This document shows, one piece after another, positions 1-9,069 of a DNA stretch of 50,319 bases; positions within the stretch are counted from its first letter, which is position 1, and the number at the start of each line of letters is the position of its first letter. Source of the stretch: Oehlia diaphana (lineage: Eukaryota > Glomeromycota > Glomeromycetes > Glomerales > Glomeraceae); the NCBI GenBank assembly GCA_003833135.1, contig QZLH01000381.1, positions 94,968 through 145,286 of the forward strand, given 5' to 3'. Below the pieces are notes generated by a model that saw only the letters and a program-made list of their open reading frames with translations, was not told the origin of the DNA and ran no database searches. Position numbers and translations under genes: made by a program.

Positions 1-69
1 AGTCATTTCACTTTTTAAAATCTCTACTAACCTTCTCTTTTCGTTTTTTTTTTGTATTTTTCTTTTTAG

Positions 70-440
70 GAACGTCCGAAACGCTCAGAATGGTTACTTT
101 TGATCGAAATTCGCCTAGAAACTCCGGAATTTAGGTAAGTTATTTCTTTTTTTCTTTTATTTTCATTATTTAAGATAAATAGTTAAATACTAACCTTTCC
201 TTTTGTATTTTTCTTTTTAGAAACGTCTGGAACGTTCAGAATGGTTACTTTTGATCGAAATTTGCCTAGAAACTCTGGAATTTAGATAAGTTATTTCTTT
301 TTTTTTCTTTTGTTTTCATTATTTAAGATAAACATTAACCTTTTTGTTTTTTTTCGCTATATTTCTTTTAGGAACGCGTAAAACGGTCTTGGCTCTTGAC
401 TTCGTTGAAAACTGTTGAAGTTAGGGGTTAAGCAAGACAC
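70..440 (+). repeat. Three 151-bp tandem modules with exon-like cores
   Basis: Three related cores begin at 70, 221 and 372, exactly 151 bp apart. Each is preceded by a pyrimidine tract ending in AG. Core 1 (70-134) is followed by GTAAGT, so it looks like a 65-nt exon between introns. Core 2 (from 221) is nearly identical, but its donor is changed from GT to AT. Core 3 keeps only the first bases and then diverges. Core 1 reads openly as ERPKRSEW...LETPEF, and core 2 gives a similar peptide. I do not recognise a protein. This could be a duplicated exon of a gene lying to the left of the window, or a repeat that happens to carry splice-like ends. Confidence 0.6.
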
Positions 441-544
441 TTAGGCATTCCGCCTTCACCACTTTGGCTTGGAGCCTTGGACGCTTGGATACTTGAAAAA
501 AAAAATGTAAAAAATAATCACCGATCAGGCGGAGATCAGCAATC

Positions 545-722
545 AAGTGACTATCGACTCCATCAACTTCATCGGCCCGCTGCAATCAAGTCGAACCGGA
601 CCGCGACTTGAATTCCTTAAAGTCGAACCAAACTGATTCGACTTCAAGCTTGAAGCCGAACTGAATCAACCCCATCAGCCCAGCTCGGCCCGGTTCGGCG
701 CGGCTTGTACTTAACAACACTA
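545..722. repeat. GC-rich dispersed repeat fragment, copy 1
   Basis: A block much richer in G and C than its surroundings, with many short self-complementary motifs (CGGTTCGG, TCGAACCGG, TCGACTTCAAG). It ends with CGGCTTGTACTTAACAACAC followed by TA. A related block lies at 29620-29793 and ends in almost the same way. The end, read inwards from the other strand (TAGTGTT.TTAAGT), resembles the terminus of a non-autonomous hAT-like element. The opposite terminus was not found, so this is a partial copy. Confidence 0.5.
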
Positions 723-725
723 TTC

Positions 726-2040
726 ATGAGTATCTACAATAAATTTGATAATTTCATGATAAAAATATTTAAAATATTCTTAAAGTATAGAATGGATATT
801 TAGAAATTACTTGTAAAGATAATTAACACTAATACAAATAGATATAAAAAACTATCGACAAATAGTTCTTAATATATTAAATTCTGCATAAAAACTCTTT
901 ATGTACTTATAATATAAAAGAAAACATCATAAATGTCTTAACTCTAACAGAATAATCATATTTTAAATTTAAGTAATTTGATCTTGAGTTTAAAATTCTG
1001 AATAGGACTATTCATAACATGATGGATTATATATTGAATTAAATAAAATATAAGGAAATTTGATAATATAACGATATTTATATCAATATTCGATTATATT
1101 ACAAACAGCTTCACTTACAGTAACTCTTATTTTTACAAGATTGTAACTTACATAATATTGTTAGAAGGAATTGTGGGAAGAGTAGAATTTAATTTATCGT
1201 AACAATGTCATACTCACATGATTTATAAAGGTAAGTTATTAATTCATGATTATTTAGCTAATCCTAAAAGAGTTTGCGGTATAGATGAAATTTATATATT
1301 ACGTGATTGTAAAACAAATTTATTATTTGATTTAGATTTCGCGCGTAATGTCAAAAAAAAAAAAAAAAAAAAAAATTATTTTTGTATATAAATAAATTAT
1401 TTAATAGTCTTAACATTTAAAAATTTACTAGTTACTTCATGAATATTCAAAGAGTTTGTGGTAAACAATGTGATTTTTGAGCATGTGATTTTGTTACATA
1501 CGGCGCAATTTGTGGTATTTAAATATTTATCGCGTATTATTTAAGCTATTATTTAAGCTTTCTTTTCGCGTCTACATTACCAAATATCAATTTATTTTTG
1601 AAATAAAAGGTTGGCTTATTTTCATTACAATAGCTATAAATCTTTTAAACAAAAACTTGCAGAAAATATGAACCTGTAGAAATAAATCTAATATCTTGGA
1701 AATCGCCGCTAGTCTGTATCATAAAGTAGTAAGGAAATCATATAGTCCTATTAATAAATTAGGTGAAGACGTTGAACATTATCAAAATAAGTGAACCATT
1801 CCATTAAAAATGGAAGGGAATACTGATAGCAGTCATTGTTTACAATAATTTATTTTAAATTAATGTATTTTAATAAATTGAAATTGAATAAATTTTATTG
1901 TTCAATTAATATTACATTCTATTTTAATAAAATAATTACTNTACTCTAATTTTATTAATTTAAAAGAATTTGTTTTTACTCTTATGAATTAACATCTATA
2001 AAATTTCATCATATTCTCAAGTAATCATCTTTGGAGTGGA
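726..2040. other. AT-rich stretch without a recognised gene
   Basis: Nothing firmly supported. A short open stretch around 1208-1345 on the plus strand reads like coding sequence (NPKRVCGIDEIYILRD) but has no start, stop or partner exon, and it runs into a 22-base poly-A tract. There is a single unresolved base at 1941. Confidence 0.5.
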
Positions 2041-2048
2041 GATCTTAA

Positions 2049-2208
2049 GTTAGTTTAGGCTGAAATACTTATCTTTGAAGATAACATTGACGTTGAAGTA
2101 TCTTAGGGTTAGGGTAAGGAAAGTTGGTTTAGGCGGAAATACTTATCCTTGAAGATAAAGTGGACGTTGGAGTATCTTAGGGTTAGGTAGGAAGGTTAGT
2201 TTAGGCTG
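2049..2208. repeat. Minisatellite with telomere-like ends, about 2.2 units
   Basis: Two imperfect units (2049-2122, 74 bp; 2123-2194, 72 bp) and the start of a third (2195-2208). Each begins GTTAGTTTAGGC or a close variant, and each complete unit ends in CTTAGGGTTAGG, resembling the fungal telomere repeat TTAGGG. The sequence after 2208 is unrelated. Confidence 0.75.
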
Positions 2209-2209
2209 A

Positions 2210-2990
2210 AGGTCAAATGGTTGATGACTGCGTAGTGCGATTTCCATAGCCACACTTAGCCACAGTCATATCACATGAATCACGTGCCCGAGCTCTACAT
2301 TTTATTGAACATCATAAACTTTATGTATTTTATTTTATATAAATATTTCAATATATTATGTGATTTTGTTTGAGATTAACTTATTAAATTTCATAAACTT
2401 TATATTAAAAATGAACTGTTGTATGTTTGTGTGGTGTTTTTGCGTGTCTTATTGATAAAAAACTATTGTCTCCTATTGTATAGTTATATCGTCCATATAA
2501 GTGGATTTCCTTAGGCACCTGGAAATTTTCCAGGTTACCTTCATGTCAGAGACATCCAAATCGCAATCCAAGTGAGTCCGACAATGGTAATGACCATATT
2601 TATTCAAGGAGGTCCTTTTCCAGCAATTTGAATATGGTAAAATAGTTAGTTAATAAATAATGAAAAATATTTTATGTTATTATTTGCTATTTGGATATTT
2701 GGTATAATAGTATATTTTTAACACATGAAATGTGTGAAATATTAATTGCCAAAAAGGTTATCCTGAAGGATTGTTTTATCAATGTAATAATAGCATGATA
2801 GGGATTTTCCATGATACATGGCAAAATTTCCCTCCTTACTCTATGCCCTTCAGTTATTAAGAGAACTAGGACATAAAGAATTATCTACTTCTATCCTATT
2901 CTTCAACAAACCCACAATCACTTCTATAACCATTTTAATGCCTCAATGAAATTTCACATCATCGTCCATAATATCTTCAGTAAGTACTAT
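2210..2990. other. Stretch without a recognised gene
   Basis: I see no sustained open reading frame, RNA gene or repeat here. A CACGTG palindrome lies at 2280-2285. Confidence 0.5.
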
Positions 2991-2999
2991 GTGATAGTC

Positions 3000-3690
3000 A
3001 ATAAATCCTTTCTGGTGTATACGTGAAAAAGACCAGTCCGAAGCTAAGATAGAAGGGTGTGAATCAGTACACATGAACAATGAAAAAAACATCACACAAG
3101 GGACCAAAAAATTTGCCTGTGGTCACAATTCCGTAGAGATAGCCAAACTCATCAACAAAAGCCACAGACGCTTTCCTTTTTCTCATGTTCGTGTGGTAGG
3201 AACTTTCTAATTTGATCTTCATTAACATCTATTTCAAATTGGATCTAGGGTGATTCTTTTTTATGTGATTCTCCTGATAATGTAAATATATGGGAGTAAT
3301 ATATACTTACAACGCACAGCATATTGTTGCTGAGCCTATAATACCAATTCTGCATTTTATCTCAGTTATACACTACTACAGCTCCTCGTCATTATCATGT
3401 TCTCATAGTTGCTGGTGCGAACGGCAGAATCTTTTGTTATTGCTATCAATTCTGTACTTGCCCAACACTCCCTCAATCTTTTAAAAGTTTTATAGGACGA
3501 ATATTAACGTAATTTCCATTTGCCAAGTTCCTTAGCGAAGTCAGTAAGATCTGACGCAGGTTCCGAACCTAAACCAATAACTGTGAAGTTTTCTTCAACT
3601 TACAATCTCTTCCCTTTCTTAATTTTTTATGGGCGTCTCACTAAGCTCTAAACCCTCCTCTTTACGCAAAAATCTATAAGCTCCTTTGTT
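3000..3690 (-). pseudogene. Decayed coding remnant, family unknown
   Basis: On the minus strand several short open pieces follow one another in different frames. About 3690-3625 reads RFLRKEEGLELSETPIKN and then a stop. About 3600-3530 reads ENFTVIGLGSEPASDLTDF... About 3240-3020 reads FEIDVNEDQIRKFLPHEHE and then, after a frame change, VAFVDEFGYLYGIVTTGKFF. Amino-acid use looks like real protein, but no piece has a start and several stops separate them. It is most likely an old gene or transposon gene in decay. I do not recognise the family. Confidence 0.35.
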
Positions 3691-3699
3691 TTATGGAGA

Positions 3700-4943
3700 T
3701 ATCCAGCGTAAAATTATACAACAAACTCAAGTGAGTTTATTCCTTATGCTGGCTACGCTGTATATACAAAAGATATGCCAATAAAATCACATATCCTGTT
3801 TGTGTTAAAAGTTCACAAGTATGCAATAAAAAATTAGTCATTAGATAGTATGACATTAAGGAAGAATATTTTTGTCCACTCTATGATTGATAAAGAACGA
3901 CTAGAAATATTATCCAAATTAGCTAGGCCTTCATTAGAATTTATTATTACCCCTACAATAGACTAAATCAGATTTATATTTTTGGCTTCAGGGTTTTATT
4001 GAAGAGACATACAAATAATAATAGTTGGACTCGTATGATGGATTTATAAAGGTTAACCATGATCTAGCGCATATTGTTACTTATATATAATAAAACTGAA
4101 ATGAGAGTACTAATTAGCAACAATACTCTCTTTATTTAAGATTAGAGATGAAAATGCTTGCTTAATTTTTAAAATTGACATATATGAAACCTATATACAA
4201 CAGTATATAGTAACTGTTTGAAGAAAAAGAGCATTATACAAACAATGAAGTTACCGAACTGGGAATCACATAATGTAATATATCTTTTTGAAATGGAGAA
4301 GAGGCTATGATTTCATTAGATGATAAACGTTAGGAATTTGAACTTTTCCACATGAGCATTGGAGGATGGATACATTTTTTCATTAAATAGGCCCTGGAAG
4401 CAACTCAAGAACTTGATTAATGTATCATTTAGTGAAAATGAGGAGTGGAGCCGGTGATGAAAAATATCACATGATTTTAGGGACATTTTTTGATGGATGT
4501 TGTAGGTCTTGACTCAAATTCTTTATTATATGAAATAAAAATTATACATTTCTCGAGTTTTTTAGTAAAAATGAAAGATCAAATAAAATTAAAAATATAT
4601 TTAAGAAAAAAACTTTATTAAATAATCAAATATTTTTTTTAAAAAAAATTATGTACAAATTTTTTTTAACCCACTTAAATAAATTATGAATGATAAAAAA
4701 TAGAGAAATCATTCTTTTTTCTCCTAAATTCTAAATAGGGGATTCCAGTAAAGTAATTTAATGTATTTTCTTTAATGTATAATAAATATATAAATATATA
4801 TTAAGATAACTTTTTAAACATATACTGTATTTTATACTTGTTTTAAGTTTATAAAATTTATAAGGTTAAATTGAATGATAAATAAAATATTGCTTTTACA
4901 TTATTTTAATATTCTATTAACTATGTAAACAAAGAATTTAAGC
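3700..4943. other. AT-rich stretch, 3' part duplicated near 8700-9069
   Basis: No gene recognised. From about 4595 to 4943 the sequence matches the 3' flank of the second kinase gene (about 8695-9069) with many small indels. Both copies contain ACTTTATTAAATAATCAAAT and AAATATATAAATATATAT. This is the downstream side of the duplicated kinase unit. Confidence 0.55.
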
Positions 4944-6502
4944 TCAATCTTCAAAATTGAGATCAAGATCGATAAAATCTAATATATATAAAAAAGCCAG
5001 GAATAAATATTGTATCAAAAATACAATTTAATAAAACAAATTAAATTAATATAATTACCTAAATATTCTATTCCAAGTAAATCATAATTATCATCATTTT
5101 TTGGTTCTGGAAGATTATTAAAATTTAGAAGCCTGCTCGTATAAATTGCTTGGGAATGTGTTGTATATAAGGGATTACTAGTAGGTAATAATTGATGGAC
5201 TGTTGAAGATGCCTTTTTATTAACTTTATCTGCTTCTTTAACTTGCCCATAAATTACAGAATCCACTTTATTGCAATAAATAGTCATCCATAAATCACCA
5301 AATAACTCACTTAATTCATTTGGATCAGGTCGTTTTAAAGGGTCTGCATCCCAACATTGATTAATAATATCAAAGATAGATTGAGGAACTTTAAAATTAG
5401 ACTTTGGCCTCAGCCCATTACAAATTTTCATTGCTAAAAATTCATCATGAGCTATATAATAATAAGGAGGGAAACCTGTATAAATTTCATATGCAATAAT
5501 TCCAAACCCATAAATATCACTTTTTTGAGTATATTCTTTTTCTCTTAAAACTTCTGGAGCTACATAGGGTAATACTCCATATATTTTTTTATTACTATTT
5601 TGAGTATTTTGAGAGGGTTGTACATTTGCCGGATGACATAATCCCAAATCAGTAATAAAAGCATCTTGACCAAAATCGCTTAATATATTTCCACAATGAA
5701 AATTTTGATGAATTAATCCTTTACTATGAATATCTCTAAGACCAAGAGCAATACAATATAAACTCCACAACTTTTGTTCCCAACCCAGTGAAATGAAGTT
5801 GTTATTTAAATGTTGTCTTAAGCTACCATTTTTTAATTCCATCACCATTATAAAATTATTTGTTTTTGGATCTTTGGTAATACCAAAACAACGAACTATC
5901 CACATAGTATAACGTGCTAAAATATTTAATTCAACCTTTAAAGAAAATTATAATTAGTTTAACATTTATAAAGGCTAATAATACTAAAATCAGTAAAAAT
6001 ATCTTACTTCTTTTAAAAAATCTGCTGTAATATCTTGGGAATTATCTAAGCATTTTAAAGCAACTTTTGTTTCACCTTTCCTTTCCCATTGTCTATTATT
6101 CAATTCCCAAGGACCATCTTTCCAAACTGCTTTAAAAGTAGTTCCAAATCCTCCTTTTGCTAAATATTCAACATCTTCAAATTTGTCATATTCAATCCAC
6201 TCTATGGTTATATCCTCAGCTTTTAATTGTGCTTTTTGAATAAATTCATCAACGTGATGATTTCCACTTGTCCAATTTTTGAAATTTTGTTTAAAATGTT
6301 GTGAATTACATGACCAACAATAACTAGAATCAGTTTTAGGCTGCTTACAAATTCCACATAAACCATTTTCTTTATAACATTCTTTTAATTCATCGTCTGT
6401 TATTAGTTTATCAATTAACGATTTTTGTTCTTTAGTCAGGCTATAATGATCAAAATCTTTTATCTGTTCAAATATATCATCACTTAGTTTAATTTTATTC
6501 AT
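4944..6502 (-). CDS. Zinc-ribbon-like/TKL kinase family protein, likely pseudokinase
   Basis: Three exons on the minus strand: 6502-6008, 5935-5059 and 4978-4944, joined by GT-AG introns, giving 468 residues. I chose the ATG at 6502 because it matches the MDEIKLSDD start of the paralogs. Residues 49, 52, 62 and 65 form CxxC-x9-CxxC, probably a small zinc-binding ribbon. The kinase domain runs from about 105 to 385, with glycine loop KGGFGT (117-121 region), ATP-binding lysine in VALK (150), DLG at 261-263 and APE further on. The catalytic loop reads HQNFHCGN: the aspartate that acts as catalytic base is Asn (codon 5704-5702). Weak or absent phosphotransfer is expected, so it may be a scaffold or regulator. 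The tail ends in a 35-nt exon coding DFIDLDLNFED. Tandem paralog of 9070-11682. Confidence 0.85.
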
Positions 6503-6730
6503 TTTAATAAATAATTTTTTAAACAAAAAATATGATAATAATTTCGTGTGTAAAAATTACTAAAAAATAATAAAGAAAAAAGAAACAAAAATGAAAAAAA
6601 GTGGCGAAACGTTATTTTTATGTTGAATGATTTCAAGATCGGCAACAAAATTGTGAAAAAAGACTAGTTAAAATTACACAAAGGAACAACACAAATAATC
6701 TGATCGGCAATTAAATTTATTCAATTTTAG
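6503..6730 (-). promoter_or_regulatory. Conserved upstream block of kinase gene 1
   Basis: The first roughly 230 bp upstream of the start are shared with the second kinase gene (11683-11860) and, in opposite orientation, with the fourth (30190-30413). Shared parts are an A/T tract near the start, the stretch around GTAAAAATTACTAAAAAATAATAAAG, read on the plus strand here in pieces, and the motif GATCGGCAA at 6637 and TGATCGGCAA at 6701. Conservation of non-coding DNA fits a promoter, but recent duplication alone could also explain it. Confidence 0.45.
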
Positions 6731-6952
6731 TTTTTATTTAAATTTCCATAATAGGTAAGTTTTAAATGACAAAATAAATTAAACAATATTAGTTATAGTA
6801 AGTATCATGTAATTAATTCTGGATTTTAAACTAGTTAAATTTTCTATAAATTTTTCAACCAATTTAAAAAACAAAAATGGTTAAACGTTATAAATAGTAT
6901 GATTTACTGAAGAATGTAAAGTTATAAACACTCTAGTAGTAATGCCTGTATA

Positions 6953-7112
6953 TCGGGTCTGGTACGAAATCCCGACAGGTACGAAATCCCGAACTCTAAT
7001 GCTGGTCAAACACATCACGTGACTCTGCATAATTCTGCATAACGCGGGCCATTTGTCGGGATATCGTACCATTCGGGATTTTGGACTGTCGGGACTTTGT
7101 ACGGGTCCCCTG
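6953..7112. mobile_element. Short inverted-repeat element (MITE-like), TATA flanks
   Basis: A 160-bp block with higher GC, flanked on both sides by TATA (6949-6952 and 7113-7116). Its ends are imperfect inverted repeats of about 27 bp: the left end has GGTACGAAATCCCGACAG and the right end, on the other strand, CGTACAAAGTCCCGACAG. A second copy of ACGAAATCCCGA sits inside the left end. Short length, no coding capacity and TA-rich flanks fit a Tc1/mariner-type MITE. Confidence 0.5.
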
Positions 7113-7116
7113 TATA

Positions 7117-7775
7117 TCATGGTTGGTGACAATCATATAATGTGAAATATTTTCAACTGGTAATTTTTTCAAATCTACTTATTATATTCAATCCATTATA
7201 GAAGGTAACCAAGAGAGAATTTAGAAATTTTGAATAGTTTTAATTTTTAAAGAATTTATAATTATAAATATGATAAATGCAATAATCCTTTTTTTAAACT
7301 TTTTGCTAAATTTGTAATTTGTAATAATTCATTAATTCATTATATGAACTATATGTAATAATTTAGCTTATTTTGATATGATGTTTATACTAACTTCATG
7401 AATAATAATTGTTTAACCTGACTTTTTTTGCATTTTTTAAACATGATACTGTAGTAACATCAACAGTATCAACGTTAATAATTTTTTTTTATTTTTTCAA
7501 AAATTAATATTGAAGGTTAAGTTTTTTTAAACAATACATTATTCATTTAAATACTCTTAATTTTCCATATAAATAAACATTGAACAAATTTTATTTTATT
7601 AAATATTTCATACTTATTAATTTCTTTATATAGTGGTTGAAAATAAATATTAATCACATGACTCAGAAATGCAATATGTGTCTTTCTTATCTCATTTCAT
7701 TATTTTTTTTTCTTTTTACTTTTTTAATTATTCATAATCTCTGTATGGTATATTATTCCTTATTTATTATTTATT
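7117..7775. other. AT-rich stretch without a recognised gene
   Basis: Only poly-A/T runs. The last roughly 100 bp (pyrimidine-rich with TTTATTATTTATTATGG) resemble the leader of the kinase genes and belong to the relic that follows. Confidence 0.4.
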
Positions 7776-7853
7776 ATGGAAGAAATTAAACTTAGTGATG
7801 ACGAATTTAAAGATTTCATATCCTCTTCTATCAATAATAACAAAGTCTATTAA
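7776..7853 (+). pseudogene. Truncated N-terminus of a zinc-ribbon kinase paralog
   Basis: An ATG followed by 25 codons reads MEEIKLSDDEFKDFISSS and then stops. The first ten residues match the start of the three close kinase paralogs in the window (M-D/N-E/K-IKLSDD). Nothing kinase-like follows, so this is the leftover 5' end of a gene copy, with a pyrimidine-rich leader similar to the fourth kinase. Confidence 0.6.
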
Positions 7854-9069
7854 AGTTTCACCAAAAAAAACTCCATCAACCTGAGGATCAAAACTTTCGT
7901 ATCAACTCTCAATTAGTGAAATTATATGGCGTGTTCTTAATAATCATTAGTAGTCGCATAGAAACTAATTTTATTTATACTGGAGAAAGTAAATTTTACT
8001 TCAATTTGTAACGATTGAAAATGCTGGATTTTTCCAGTTTCTTCATCAACTTTTGACTTTTACACCTGTTTAACAGAAATGATTTATTTTATTTCAAATT
8101 GGAATTACTATTATAAAGTGTAAATTTTGTTTACTAGTAGTTTATTTTTTTTAATTCTTTATGAGTTTATGGATGTCTTGTCTTATAAATTGGTGAATTA
8201 TTTAAAATAAAAGACATTTTTTTCTTTGACCGATCATCAAAAAAAAAAAAGAAAATTTCAAATTATTTTTTCTATCTGAATTGCAATCTAGATAATTCAG
8301 ATTAGATCTTTGTATAACTAACATCCAGATTTGATTTCATCATGTCAATAGTAATACAAGAAATTTTTCTTTATCAAAACTCTCACGAATACCAGTTTTG
8401 CTAATTTATTGCCTGTAATGTTCAATATAACAAATGCAAAGGTAATATTGAACACAAAATAAAAAAAAAATAATAATTCAAATTTATAATATGTTTAATT
8501 TGATTTACTAACTCATGAAAATTAAACTTTTCTTTTAATATCTTAAATGTGCTAGAGGTCAACCTTTTTATTTCCTGATACATTAAATTTTTCCTTTTGA
8601 TCAAATGTTATTTCATGTCTAAATTTCCTAACACATTCATCTCATGGCATCAGTGATTAATTAGTTAAATTAGAAATAAAAATATGTTTGTTAATTAAGA
8701 AAAAGACTTTATTAAATAATCAAATAATAAATTTTTAAAAAAATTATTTGTAATTTTTTTTCTTTAACCTACTTAAATAAATTATGATGATAAAAAATAA
8801 AGAAATCATTATTTTTTTCTCTATAATTTTAAATGGAAAATAAGTTGGTGTATTTCCTTTAATATAGGAATTATAATAAATATATAAATATATATCTGAT
8901 ATTAAGATAATTTTTTAAACATATAAATTTTATAAACTTTAAACAAGTATAAAATAAAGTATAAGGCTAAATTGAATGATAAACAAAATTTTGCTTTTAC
9001 ATTATTTCAATATTCTATTAATTATGTTCATAATATTAACTATGTACAGTAAATAAAAAATTTAAGAAT
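7854..9069. other. AT-rich stretch; right part is duplicated kinase 3' flank
   Basis: I see no gene. From about 8695 onward the sequence is the duplicate of the 3' flank of the first kinase gene (from about 4595). Confidence 0.5.

Noticed and set aside
3290..3484. Plus-strand open frame of 64 codons
   Set aside because: It overlaps the coding-like minus-strand remnant and is rich in Ser/Cys/Leu with no neighbours; it is a shadow.
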